Source: Numidum massiliense
Lineage (GTDB): Bacteria; Bacillota; Bacilli; Thermoactinomycetales; Novibacillaceae
NCBI RefSeq assembly: GCF_001375555.1
Contig: NZ_CTDZ01000009.1
Coordinates: 2,287,758 to 2,351,757, forward strand
DNA length: 64,000 bases
Direction: 5' to 3'
Positions 25,924 to 35,440 of this stretch are shown piece after piece; position 1 is the stretch's first letter; each line of letters starts with the position of its first letter. The translations under genes and the position numbers were made by a program. The notes beneath the pieces were generated by a model. It did no database searches and was not told the origin of the DNA. It saw nothing but the letters and a program-made list of their open reading frames with translations.

Positions 25924-27068
25924 CCATGAGAAAGTGGGTAAAAACGACATTGTTGTTCTTACCGACCCTCCTGTTGTTATCCGCTTGCTGGGATGCCACG
26001 AATATTCAAGATGTGAACTACTTAGCCGCTCTCGGCGTCGATTACGACAATGGGAAGTACACCGTCTACGTGCAGTTGTTGGATCACTCGAGCGTCGCTA
26101 AGGAGGAGGCCGACAAACCGACGCAACCTGTGCCGGTATGGGTGGGCAAAGCAAGTGGCGACACACCGAGCACAGCAGTCAACAACTTGTATAATACAGC
26201 CCAGCAAAAAATTTCCTTTAGCCATATATCGAGCTTACTCGTCTCGGTGAGAGCGCTGCAACACGATCTTGAGCCCATTCTCGATTCCCTCGGTCGCTTT
26301 CGGGAGATTCGTTACACACCTTGGCTATTTGCTACGAAGGAAAAAATCGAAGACGTTTTTGCGAAGCTTCCTTTTTTCTATTTGTCGCCACTCATCTCCG
26401 TTATGCACCAACCGCAAGAAACGTATGGCCAGCTTTCGATTACGCCGCCTCTTAGATATCACCGCTTTATTTCAGAATACCGGGAGCCGGGTTCAACGGT
26501 TTTACTTCCGTTGCTGTCGCTAAACCGTTCCCAATGGCGAGAGAGTATGGAGCGCAAAGCACTCATCGGTGTTGGCGGTGTCGCCGCCTTACACGATCGA
26601 AAATATAAAGGCACGTTCTCTGAAAAACAATTGCGTGGCACACGCTGGATAACGGGCAAAACGGTACGGAGCCCGCTTACTTTTCGTGCGGATGGAAAAG
26701 GGCAGGCGACGGTCTCTTTGGGAGATCCATCGGTGACAGTTAAGTCGCACATTAAAGATGGCATTCCTCGCTTCCACGTAACGATTACCCTTGACGGAAA
26801 TCTCGTCGAGTCTTTTGATAGCACGCCTGTTCATTTGATCCGGCGACACGCAGAACAAGAAGTCGCGCGACAGGTAAGACAAACGTACTTGCACGGTTTA
26901 AAAAGGGAAACAGACTTGTTACAGTTAGAGGAATACTTGTACCGGTATCACAACAAACAATGGAAACAACTCGACGCAAAAAAGTTCCCGCTCACCCCAG
27001 AATCTTTAGCCTCGGTTCACGTGAAGGTCAACCTCATACACACAGGGAAATATAAGGAGAAGAATTAA
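25920..27068 (+). CDS. Spore germination lipoprotein GerC type
   Basis: A 382-residue lipoprotein. A signal peptide ends in the lipobox LLLLSAC with the modified Cys at residue 23, followed by WDATNIQDVNYLAALGVDY, the standard GerC opening. Its ATG overlaps the GerA stop codon (ATGA); a second ATG two codons later is also possible. It completes the germinant receptor at the outer leaflet of the inner spore membrane. Confidence 0.9.
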   Translation: MTMRKWVKTTLLFLPTLLLLSACWDATNIQDVNYLAALGVDYDNGKYTVYVQLLDHSSVAKEEADKPTQPVPVWVGKASGDTPSTAVNNLYNTAQQKISFSHISSLLVSVRALQHDLEPILDSLGRFREIRYTPWLFATKEKIEDVFAKLPFFYLSPLISVMHQPQETYGQLSITPPLRYHRFISEYREPGSTVLLPLLSLNRSQWRESMERKALIGVGGVAALHDRKYKGTFSEKQLRGTRWITGKTVRSPLTFRADGKGQATVSLGDPSVTVKSHIKDGIPRFHVTITLDGNLVESFDSTPVHLIRRHAEQEVARQVRQTYLHGLKRETDLLQLEEYLYRYHNKQWKQLDAKKFPLTPESLASVHVKVNLIHTGKYKEKN

Positions 27069-27157
27069 ATAATGACACACTATATACAGTCAAATAAATG
27101 ATATTTTATATATTTCCAAATTGTCAGCAACATATTCTAACACAGCTAATAACAACC

Positions 27158-27180
27158 CCCCCAACGCCGATGCGCTGGGG
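27158..27180 (-). terminator. Probable terminator hairpin for the dehydrogenase operon
   Basis: A 9-bp stem, ccccaacgc with gcgctgggg, that pairs through a G-T wobble on the minus strand. It lies 33 bp downstream of the leftward semialdehyde dehydrogenase gene. The following tail is GGGTTGTT, so the U tract is weak. Confidence 0.45.
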
Positions 27181-27212
27181 ATTTGAAGTCAGCCTTTCTG
27201 TGTATGCTTTCA

Positions 27213-28670
27213 CTAATAGCGTGCCGTTAACATCTTCCGCCGCGTGTAAAACTCGACGCCGTCCGGCCCGTTAGCGTGTAAGTCACCGTAAAACGAGTTT
27301 TTCCATCCCGAGAAGGGGAAGAACGCCATCGGTGCCGGTACACCGATGTTGACGCCTAACATGCCCACCTCGATACTTTCCCGGAAATACCGAATGTTTG
27401 AGGCGTTGCTCGTAAAAAGGCAAGCGCCGTTGCCGAAGTCGGAGGCGTTCGTTATCTCGATCGCCGTTTGCAAGCTGTCGGCCCGCACGATCGATAGCAC
27501 CGGAGCAAAAATTTCTTCTTGCCAAATACGCATCGTCGGTCGCACGTTGTCAAAAATCGTCGGCCCCATAAAGTACCCTTGTTCCTCGTAGCACGCGTCG
27601 TTGCGTCCGTCGCGCACGAGTGTGGCCCCTTCTTGTTCGCCGAGGGCGATGTAACTGGCGGTCCGCTCTTTATGGTCTTGGCGAATGACTGGACCTAAAA
27701 ACACGTCTGCTTCAAGGCCGTTGCCGATTTTAATCTCGTCGGCGCGCTGCTGTAACTTGGCGAGAAATGGTTCTGCCACATCGCCAACCGATACGACGAC
27801 GGAACAAGCCATACACCGCTCACCGGCCGAACCGAATGCGGCGTTAATAATTTCTTTCGCCGCTATGTCTAAGTCAGCATCCGGCATAACGATCGAGTGG
27901 TTTTTCGCACCGGCTAGCGCCTGTACACGTTTCCCGTTGGCAGCTGCCGTCGTGTAGACGTATTTAGCTACTGGTTCCGAACCGACGAAGGAAATCGCCG
28001 GGACGTCCTTGTGCGCGAGCAAGCCGTTGACGACGTCGCGAGCCCCGTGCACGACGTTTAACACGCCATCCGGAAGTCCAGCTTCTTGCATCAATTCGGC
28101 AAGGCGGTTGGCGAGGAGAGGTGTCCGTTCCGACGGTTTAAGCACGAATGTGTTCCCGAGAGCGATCGCCAAAGGAAACATCCAACACGGCACCATCATC
28201 GGGAAGTTAAAGGGGGTAATTCCGCCGACGACACCTACCGGATAGCGGTACATACCCGATTCGATGTTAGTCGCAATATCGGGCAACTGTTTCCCCATCA
28301 TTAAAGTAGGTGCCCCTGCAGCAAATTCGACACACTCGATGCCGCGCTGTACTTCCCCGTACGCTTCTTTATAGCTTTTTCCGTTTTCTAATGTGATGAG
28401 CTCTGCTAGCTCGCCCCAATGGTCTACTAACAGTTGCTGATATTTAAACATGAGGCGAGCCCGTCTCGGAACGGGTGTAGCACGCCACGAGACAAATGCT
28501 TCCTTCGCTACCGCTACCGCGCGGTCGACATCTTCTTGCGTCGATAACGGCACTTCGGCCAACGTTTCACCCGTGGCTGGATTGGGTACAGTGGCGTATA
28601 TCTCCGTGTGGGCGTCCACCCACTCGCCGCCGATGAAGTTTTTCAACACTTGTCCATTTGTTGTCGTCAT
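27213..28670 (-). CDS. mmsA: CoA-acylating (methyl)malonate-semialdehyde dehydrogenase
   Basis: A 485-residue aldehyde dehydrogenase of the MMSDH/IolA type. The catalytic Cys is C286 (GERCMAC). At the position where ordinary aldehyde dehydrogenases have ELGG, it has AGAKNH (253-258), the hallmark of CoA-acylating members that do not hydrolyse the thioester. It should turn malonate or methylmalonate semialdehyde into acetyl- or propionyl-CoA with CO2 release. It is last in a leftward operon after an iron alcohol dehydrogenase and a GntP permease. GGGAGGGG precedes the ATG. No iol or valine genes are nearby. Confidence 0.9.
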   Translation of the reverse strand: MTTTNGQVLKNFIGGEWVDAHTEIYATVPNPATGETLAEVPLSTQEDVDRAVAVAKEAFVSWRATPVPRRARLMFKYQQLLVDHWGELAELITLENGKSYKEAYGEVQRGIECVEFAAGAPTLMMGKQLPDIATNIESGMYRYPVGVVGGITPFNFPMMVPCWMFPLAIALGNTFVLKPSERTPLLANRLAELMQEAGLPDGVLNVVHGARDVVNGLLAHKDVPAISFVGSEPVAKYVYTTAAANGKRVQALAGAKNHSIVMPDADLDIAAKEIINAAFGSAGERCMACSVVVSVGDVAEPFLAKLQQRADEIKIGNGLEADVFLGPVIRQDHKERTASYIALGEQEGATLVRDGRNDACYEEQGYFMGPTIFDNVRPTMRIWQEEIFAPVLSIVRADSLQTAIEITNASDFGNGACLFTSNASNIRYFRESIEVGMLGVNIGVPAPMAFFPFSGWKNSFYGDLHANGPDGVEFYTRRKMLTARY

Positions 28671-28748
28671 TTCAATAATCCCCTCCCAAAAATGAATGTC
28701 GAAATTACTAGACTAGACTTGCGAGTGCGCTAGAATAACAGCTACGGC

Positions 28749-30209
28749 CTAGAAAAGCGAGTATAGGATGACAGCGATGCCCAAAGCAACGGTTGGGAGT
28801 AGCACACTGAGCATAAAGATCGGTTTATACGCCCGCTGGTGCGTCTCCCCGCAAATGGAGCGAATCGTCGTGACGACGTACCCGTTGTGCGGTAGCGAGT
28901 CCAAACCGCCCGACGCGAGCGCCGAAATACGGTGCATCGCCCCCGGATCTAATCCTTGCGCCATATAGAGCGGCGCCAAAATCGGCAAGGCGATGCCGAG
29001 CCCTCCCGAAGCAGAACCGGTAATGCCGCAAATGAGTGTCACCGCGATCGCCAGTCCTAACATTGGTGGACCGGGGATGTTAACTAGCGTGTCGACGACT
29101 CGATCAAACGCTGGCACGTGCGCAGCGACACTGCCAAAGCCGACGACGGCACACGTATTTGCTGCAGCTACGAGCGCGTCTTGCGCCCCTTTAGCTAACG
29201 AACCCCAATATTCGCTAACTTGCTTATGCATGAGTAGCCAGGCAAGGGTGATACCACTCGTTAACGAGATGAGCGCCGCACCGGTCGACGACATATAGTT
29301 GGCCAAAATGTTCAAAATTGCTATGACCGCCACTAACGGAAGCACCGCGCACACGATGTTGGGAAGCGTGTTTTCAGCCACCCCGCCTGCCGCGTGTACA
29401 GTCGCTCCTGTCTCCGCTGCCGCAGCACTTTCTTCTTCACGATCTGGCGCCGTACGTTTGCTTGCTACTATTCCCATTGTCGCGTTCCCCGCTACGGCGT
29501 GTTTCGTTGCTGGATTGTCTGTTGTCCCACTTTCCGCCCCCTCGTGCGTAAGGCGGCGGTTCCCGTGCGGTAAGGCAAACTCTTCTCCGTTTTGTACCGC
29601 TTTCTTTACGACCCGACCGAGGTATAAGCCGCCGATCACCATAATTAGAACGCCGATGACGACGCCGATGAAACCGCCAGCTGTCGGAGTCGTGCCGAAA
29701 TACTTCGTCGGTATTAAGTTTTGAATCTCAGGCGATCCCGGTGAGGTCATCGTGAACGAAATCGACCCGAACACGAGAGCCGCTGGAATAAAGCGGTGCG
29801 GGTAATTTGCTACTTTGAATAACGAGACTGCGATTGGGTAAACGGAAAAACCTACGACGAACAAACTGACTCCGCCGTATGTCATCAGTGCTGCCGCGGC
29901 GACGACGGCAAACACGGCGCGCGATGGTCCGACTGTGTTTTTTACCCAGTTAGCGATACTGTCTGCCGCTCGCGTATCTTGCATCACCTTGCCAAAAATC
30001 GCTCCGAGTAAAAAAATCAAAAACCACGTCGCAAAGTAACCGGTGAAGCCTTCCATGTAATGTTTCGTTAAAGCCGTCTCTAAATTTAAGCCACCCGTCA
30101 CTGCTACGAGGACGGAACTGATTAACGCAGCGATAATGATGTTTATGCCCCGCATCGTCAAATACATCAACAGCGCCAATGAAGCCAGTAATCCTATAAG
30201 CCCGAACAT
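28749..30209 (-). CDS. GntP-family carboxylate permease with low-complexity loop
   Basis: A 486-residue membrane carrier with about 12 helices. The SPGSPEIQNLIPTKYFGTTP region and the ALPILAPLY region match the GntP family, which imports gluconate, hydroxybutyrate and related hydroxy acids. Residues about 220-278, in a central cytoplasmic loop, form an Ala/Glu/Gly/Thr-rich insert (EEESAAAAETGATV). GGGG lies eight bases before the ATG at 30209. Between an alcohol dehydrogenase and a semialdehyde dehydrogenase, it probably brings in their hydroxy-acid substrate. Confidence 0.83.
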   Translation of the reverse strand: MFGLIGLLASLALLMYLTMRGINIIIAALISSVLVAVTGGLNLETALTKHYMEGFTGYFATWFLIFLLGAIFGKVMQDTRAADSIANWVKNTVGPSRAVFAVVAAAALMTYGGVSLFVVGFSVYPIAVSLFKVANYPHRFIPAALVFGSISFTMTSPGSPEIQNLIPTKYFGTTPTAGGFIGVVIGVLIMVIGGLYLGRVVKKAVQNGEEFALPHGNRRLTHEGAESGTTDNPATKHAVAGNATMGIVASKRTAPDREEESAAAAETGATVHAAGGVAENTLPNIVCAVLPLVAVIAILNILANYMSSTGAALISLTSGITLAWLLMHKQVSEYWGSLAKGAQDALVAAANTCAVVGFGSVAAHVPAFDRVVDTLVNIPGPPMLGLAIAVTLICGITGSASGGLGIALPILAPLYMAQGLDPGAMHRISALASGGLDSLPHNGYVVTTIRSICGETHQRAYKPIFMLSVLLPTVALGIAVILYSLF

Positions 30210-30308
30210 CGTCTTCACCCCTCTCGCTAACGATTTGCCGTTAGCTGTCGTCTGTTTTGATTGCGCATTTGCGCGTTTGCTTTTTTGTACCGTTTACATT
30301 GCTACTGC

Positions 30309-31592
30309 TTACTCGGCTACTCCAACGCTCGCGCACGAATAGTCGTAGTCGTAACAGACGCGGTAAAGAGCCACAATCTCATCTTTCGTCGGCACCCTCG
30401 GATTGTTGGCCGGACTGCCGCTCGCCAGTGCATCTTCCGCCATTTTTTCAATGGCGTCGTTAAACGTTTGTTCATCGATGCCCCACTCCCGCACGTTCAG
30501 AATCTGCAAGTCGATGCAGAGCTGATTCACCTCGCGCACGGCAACGTCTGCTGCCTCTCGGTCTGACAACCGAGTGGCTTCTTTAGAAAATTTAGTAGCT
30601 TGCTTGGGTTGATCTGCCGCCGCTTCAGTTGGTTGCGAGCCACGATCACACGATTCCGCCCCCTGGGATAAAAATATGCGTCCCAAATCGGCGAGTCGCT
30701 CAATGCAAGCGTCCTTACTAAATTGTAAAACCGCGGGCAAAAGCATCGCATTGGAGACGCCGTGAGGGACGTGGAATAACGCGCCGATCGGGCGAGACAT
30801 GCCGTGTACTAAACATACGGAGGCATTCGTAAAGGCCATCCCCGCTTGTAGCGATCCGAGTGACATCGCTTCCCGCGCGGCGACATCGTCGCCCTCCCGA
30901 TACGCTTGCCGAATGTTGCGCGTAATTAAACGCATCGCCGACAACGCTAGCGTATCGGTCATCGGCTGAGCCCGCTTCGATAAATACGCTTCAATCGCGT
31001 GACTGAGTGCGTCGATACCAGTCGCCGCTGTCACGCGACCCGGCGACGACTGGGTTAACACGGGATCGACGAGAGCGACAGACGGCATGAAAGCTGGTTG
31101 TTTGATCATCATCTTTACGTCGTCGGCCGTGTTCGTAATAACGGTCACATCCGTTGCCTCAGACCCGGTTCCCGCTGTCGTCGGGATCGCCATGTGGGGC
31201 ATTGGCTGACGGGTAACCTTTTTTTGGTCGTCCATGTAGTCGCCGATATACCCGCCATTTGTCGCTAAAACGGCAACCGCCTTCACCGTATCGATGCAAC
31301 TCCCGCCGCCAATCGAGATGACGAGGTCGCACCGTTCCTTTTTTTGCAAGGCTAACGCCTCCGCGACATATTCGTCGGTCGGTTCACTATTTACTCCTGT
31401 GTACACGACACTTTGGATACCTTCGCTTCGCAAATAACGCTGACACTCGCGCACGTACCCCAGCTTTTCGATGATGTTGTCACTGACGATTAGCGCTTTC
31501 TTCCCATAGGCCGACGCTTCCGCCCCAACTTGTTGAAAACTGTCATTGCCGTAAACGATTGTTTGCGGCGTGCGGAATACGAAAAACGACAC
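30309..31592 (-). CDS. Iron-containing alcohol dehydrogenase (hydroxy-acid oxidising)
   Basis: A 427-residue group III alcohol dehydrogenase: nucleotide site GGGSCIDTVKAVA, and metal-binding His residues in HAIEAYLS, HGMSRPIGALFHVPHG. Residues about 310-355 are a polar insert (QPTEAAADQPKQATKFSKEA) absent from typical 380-residue relatives. GTG start, with AAGGAGGAG upstream. First gene of a sigma-54-promoted operon. Together with the downstream permease and CoA-acylating dehydrogenase it could oxidise an omega-hydroxy acid such as 3-hydroxypropionate to its semialdehyde. That substrate is an inference. Confidence 0.85.
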   Translation of the reverse strand: MSFFVFRTPQTIVYGNDSFQQVGAEASAYGKKALIVSDNIIEKLGYVRECQRYLRSEGIQSVVYTGVNSEPTDEYVAEALALQKKERCDLVISIGGGSCIDTVKAVAVLATNGGYIGDYMDDQKKVTRQPMPHMAIPTTAGTGSEATDVTVITNTADDVKMMIKQPAFMPSVALVDPVLTQSSPGRVTAATGIDALSHAIEAYLSKRAQPMTDTLALSAMRLITRNIRQAYREGDDVAAREAMSLGSLQAGMAFTNASVCLVHGMSRPIGALFHVPHGVSNAMLLPAVLQFSKDACIERLADLGRIFLSQGAESCDRGSQPTEAAADQPKQATKFSKEATRLSDREAADVAVREVNQLCIDLQILNVREWGIDEQTFNDAIEKMAEDALASGSPANNPRVPTKDEIVALYRVCYDYDYSCASVGVAE

Positions 31593-31663
31593 ACAGCACT
31601 CCTCCTTAACTGTTTTGACACATTTGTATCGCTAAAATATAACAATATGCGTATAAAGTAAAA

Positions 31664-31678
31664 GCAATAAGTGTGCCA
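31664..31678 (-). promoter_or_regulatory. Sigma-54 promoter of the alcohol dehydrogenase operon
   Basis: On the minus strand TGGCAC-N5-TTGC, a full match to the -24/-12 consensus, lies 72 bp upstream of the GTG start. Such promoters need an AAA activator, and a (frameshifted) one is encoded immediately upstream. Confidence 0.82.
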
Positions 31679-31865
31679 AGTGGCGTCGCAAAAAAGGTGA
31701 ATATATATAAAAAAAGCGACCGAGATGTGTACATCGACAGTCACTTAACGGCTCATCCATACCGTTTATTAACTTTTTATCTATAACAGTCGCTCGCTAG
31801 TTGAGAACGTGTGCGGCCGACGGACTCAAAATATGTAACGCGTTTCCCATACTGGAAGAACAGTT

Positions 31866-31915
31866 GTGTAGTTATAATGTAGTGTTTTCACTATAACTGT
31901 AGTTATTTCACTACA
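31866..31915. promoter_or_regulatory. Palindromic cluster, likely activator binding sites (UAS)
   Basis: Nested inverted repeats: GTTATA (31871)/TATAAC (31892), TGTAGTG (31878)/CACTACA (31909) and ATAACT-gt-AGTTAT (31893-31906). They lie about 190-250 bp upstream of the sigma-54 promoter, the usual position for enhancer sites. Confidence 0.55.
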
Positions 31916-31988
31916 TACTATCTACACTGTGCGATAATAAAATATTTCGCGGACACGGCACCATTTTTTTTGCCTGTATCGCTTTCAA

Positions 31989-33640
31989 TCAACTGATGCC
32001 GTGCTTTTTCAGTTTTTGATACAACGTCGTGCGGTGAATGCCTAACATTTTCGCCGCTGCTGTTTTATTGCCCCGCACCATCCGCAAAATGTGTGTCAGC
32101 ATCTTTCGCTCCTGCTCCCGACCTTGCACTTTTATTTGCGCAATAAAGTTGTGAGGGGAAGCGCTCTCGCCACCAACCGCCTGCTGCTCTGTAGCTGTGC
32201 CGTTCGTTGTGCCGTTTGATATATCGCCAGCTGTGCCGTTCGTTGTGCCGTTTGGTGTATCGCCAGCTGTGCCGTTAGATAGGACGCCAGCCGTGCCGTC
32301 CGCGCGGTACGCACTGTCAGCGGAGTAAACGTCGTCCTTGCCGTACGTATCTCCCTTTCGGAGCGTGTAATCTCCGTAGTACGTATAATTTCCACAGTTA
32401 TCGTCATCGGCGAGTTTCCCTTTAGCGGAAAGCCGGTTCACCTGAAGGTGCTCGAGGCCGATCCACTCTTTTTCGACTAAAGTGACCAATCTTTCCACAA
32501 TATTGACCATCTCTCTAATGTTGCCCGGCCAGTGATAACGAATGAGTGCGGCTACCGCCTCAGAGGTCAATCGCTTTTCCGGGATGCGGTAGTTTTTGCA
32601 AATTTCCGTTAAATAGTGGGACAACAAAATCGGAATATCGCTCTTTCGTTCGCGCAGTGACGGGACGTGTAGGCGAATAATGTTTAACCGATAATATAAA
32701 TCTTCGCGACCATTTCTTCGAGATTCCGGTTCGTGGCAGCAACGATGCGCGCGTTAAAGTCGTATTTGGTAATGCCGCCGACTCGCTCGGCCTCTTTTTC
32801 CTGTAGGGCTCGCAAAAGTTTCGTTTGCATTGGGAGTGGCATTTCCCCAATCTCGTCCAAAAAAAGCGTCCCGTTGTTGGCTAGTTCAACTTTGCCCGGC
32901 TTACCGCCTTTGCGTGCCCCGGTGAAGGCGCCTTCTTCGTACCCGAACAACTCGGATTCAATGAGGTTTTCCGGAATCGCACCGCAATTGACGGTAATGA
33001 GCGGACCGTCGGCGAACGGACTTAAATAGTGAATACTTTTCGCAAAAAGCTCTTTGCCCGTGCCGCTTTCACCTGTTATGAGAACCGTCGCAGACGTGCG
33101 CGCCGCCCGCCGCGCCAACCTTTTTACTTCGGACATGCGTGCGCTCTCGCCAATTATTTGCGCAATCGTGACGCGCTTCTCGCCGTTGTTGGTGCTGGTG
33201 CGTTTTGCACTCGAACGCGCCCACTCCGCCTGCTGGTGAAGCGCATGGTTTTGTAGTTTCTCGTATATGTGATACAGTTCGGAAACGCCTTCAAAAATAA
33301 GCATGCCGATTGCCCCCGCGACTTTTCCGTCCTTCCAAATCGGGATGCGGTGGACGACCATCGGGTTGCCTTGGATCGTCTGCAGTACACCGCGCTCGGG
33401 AATCCCCGTCTTTACTGTGTTGTGCAAATTCGTATTGTCGATTACTTCGGTAACGTGGCGCCCGAGAGCGTCCTCTTTTTTAATCCCGGTAAAACGACTG
33501 TACGCATCGCTAAATTGTACGACGATGCCTTGGGCGTCGACGACGGCAATTCCTTCATACGCGCTTTCCAAAATGACGTTCAAGGTGTCGGCGTCAGTCG
33601 TATTATTCCCAGTGTAAAAATCGGTTGTTGCTGTTTCCAT
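31989..33640 (-). pseudogene. Frameshifted sigma-54 activator (PAS-AAA-Fis)
   Basis: Intact order: PAS domain (about residues 17-120), AAA core with Walker [15 protein letters not shown] loop and Walker B LFLDEIGE, then an HTH (GNKTAAAKMLGIHRTTLYQKL). After NLEEMVA the frame runs into KIYIIG and stop, while [20 protein letters not shown] continues in another frame. The missing piece is the GxFR half of the conserved GxFRxDLYYRL motif, consistent with a 16-nt deletion between short cgc repeats near 32693-32702. The downstream half has no good start of its own. GGGAGGG precedes the ATG at 33640. Unless this is an assembly error, the activator is inactive. Confidence 0.82.
32194..32289 (-). repeat. 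36-bp tandem repeats inside the activator gene
   Basis: Units at 32194-32229 and 32230-32265 are identical apart from two bases; a shortened 24-bp unit follows to 32289. In the coding direction they encode NGTAGD-type repeats in the linker between the AAA domain and the helix-turn-helix. Confidence 0.85.
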
Positions 33641-33673
33641 CGTTCACCCTCCCATCATTTTGCCTATGGGGTA

Positions 33674-33967
33674 TTCGCAACGCATTCATCGAAGCAGCTA
33701 AATCGTCTGGCGTTGCACCGCTTCCCTTTCCTTCGCAAAATACGATAACCTTGGATATTCGTCGTGCCGCTGCCGCCCAAAACGTGGTGCAATATATGTC
33801 GCTTTGGGCTGGACAGGCGACACAACTGTTCAATGACGGCTTAAGTGCCGAGGAAGTGATCCACCGCATCGTCGACGAAGCGACGCCAATGCTTCGTTAG
33901 CGCTATGCGACTTCTCAGGCGATATGCTGTTGTTTACTAGGATCACATTGACCCGTGCCCATCGGTG
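33674..33967 (+). pseudogene. Truncated duplicate of nitronate monooxygenase 3-prime end
   Basis: This segment aligns without gaps to 47225-47518, with 21 mismatches in 294 positions counted by eye. It contains the last 75 codons of the monooxygenase (to TAG at 33898-33900) plus 67 bp of downstream flank. The front three quarters of the gene are absent and there is no start signal. It sits about 30 bp upstream of the divergent activator gene, so it may alter that gene's control region. The mechanism of copying is not visible; there are no terminal repeats or transposase. Confidence 0.88.
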
Positions 33968-34056
33968 CTTCGACTATTTAAACGCAAACCTCCGAGTATG
34001 ATCCAGGTGTAATTCCGGGTTTAATTCCGGGTTTAATTCCGAATGTTCTGTTGGCA

Positions 34057-35208
34057 TTACTTTTTTTGCATATAGACAGTCACTTCGGAGCGATTGTGGA
34101 ACAATTGCCTGACACCGCAAATATTGTACCAGCGCTCGAGCTTCGCCACCGCTTGCGTGACTGTTTTTTGCGAGTGCCTTTTTGGCAACTTTAAGGTCAC
34201 GACGGCGAAGCCGCCCTCTTTTAACCGTTCGGCGGCCTCGCCCATTAACGCGACCGACTCTTTCGTATCAAGGCGCATATCATTGACGATCAGGGCAAAC
34301 GTCCGGGCGTTGTCGCGCTTAAAGTAGAGCTGTGCCGTCTCTCTGAAGTGGTGGACGCTACCATCTCGTACAAGGGAGCGGTCGAGTTTCGCCGGGTCGA
34401 CCGCGACGACATTTATATTGTGCTTTCGCAACACGCGCGTCCAACCACCTGGCGCAGCCCCTAAGTCGAGTGCCCATCCCCCACTCGGCATCGAGATGCC
34501 AAAAACTTCTATTGCTTCGAGCAACTTAAATTCGGCACGTGAGATTTGCCCTTTTTCTTGCGCAAAGCGGCGTTTGCCTCCCGCCCAATCGCTCAAGTTA
34601 CAAGCCGCTAGCGACACGCCGACAAACGCACACCCTTCCGTCACCACGACAGAAACGATCTGCTCTGGCTTCTTTACGTCTAGTTTGAGGCCGGTTTTCT
34701 GGGCGACATTTGTGGCGATGGCCTCGTTCACCGTAAACCTTTTGTACGGTGGTTTAAATCGTTCGCTCATCCGTGTTTGTACGGAAAACGACAGGCGATC
34801 CTGTAACAAATTGTGCATATGTTGGACGTGCTGCACGATATTCGGCACATCGTCTACGCGGTTTGCTAAGCTTACTGTTAGATGCACCGGACACATGTGC
34901 TGTACGAAAATCGGCGGATGCTCCCGCCATTCGCTCGCGAGATTATCGAACCCTTTTGGCAGCTGGATCACTGCGAGCCCGTCGTCGAGCCACTGTTCTA
35001 GTTTTGCATCTGGTGCCACTTGGTGCAGCTCGTTTAACCCCGCTTCCGTCTCGTCCGGTTTAATCGTCACAATTGCTTTTGTTGCATCAGTGCGGCAAGG
35101 ATCAAAGTGATTGTCGGTACAACATACATTCGATTGATCGCCGTTGCGCGATTCCGCTGGATTCATGTCGGTGTGATCGATCTTCTGATGGTCGTTGTTA
35201 CTTTCCAT
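34057..35208 (-). CDS. RlmM-like rRNA 2-prime-O-methyltransferase
   Basis: A 383-residue protein with an N-terminal THUMP-like part (about 50-200) and a C-terminal RrmJ/FtsJ-type Rossmann methyltransferase: ALDLGAAPGGWTRVL (SAM site), VNDMRLD (catalytic Asp) and VTLKLPK (catalytic Lys). This layout is that of RlmM, which methylates C2498 of 23S rRNA. The first 45 residues are a polar Asn/Asp/His-rich extension not found in relatives, yet AGGGGGA lies five bases before this ATG, so the extension is probably translated. Apparently monocistronic. Confidence 0.78.
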   Translation of the reverse strand: MESNNDHQKIDHTDMNPAESRNGDQSNVCCTDNHFDPCRTDATKAIVTIKPDETEAGLNELHQVAPDAKLEQWLDDGLAVIQLPKGFDNLASEWREHPPIFVQHMCPVHLTVSLANRVDDVPNIVQHVQHMHNLLQDRLSFSVQTRMSERFKPPYKRFTVNEAIATNVAQKTGLKLDVKKPEQIVSVVVTEGCAFVGVSLAACNLSDWAGGKRRFAQEKGQISRAEFKLLEAIEVFGISMPSGGWALDLGAAPGGWTRVLRKHNINVVAVDPAKLDRSLVRDGSVHHFRETAQLYFKRDNARTFALIVNDMRLDTKESVALMGEAAERLKEGGFAVVTLKLPKRHSQKTVTQAVAKLERWYNICGVRQLFHNRSEVTVYMQKK

Positions 35209-35440
35209 GTATCCCCCTACTTCATATCGCCAAGCTCATTGCCTTTTTACAAACTCCTTCGGCCGGCTCGGTGTCGCTTTTTATCACTCTCTCCACAATA
35301 ACACGAATGCCATCCCGCGACAAAACGATCGATCCCATACGTTTAACACACGCGTACCCCACATACTACATGCGTGCCACACGCGTAACGCTACCCTCAC
35401 ACATACTTTGACCTGCGCACCCAACTCATCGCTTCACCCG

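Noticed and set aside
31989-32627. Second half of the activator as an independent regulator
   Set aside because: It starts in the middle of the AAA domain and has no ribosome site; it is the 3-prime part of the frameshifted gene.
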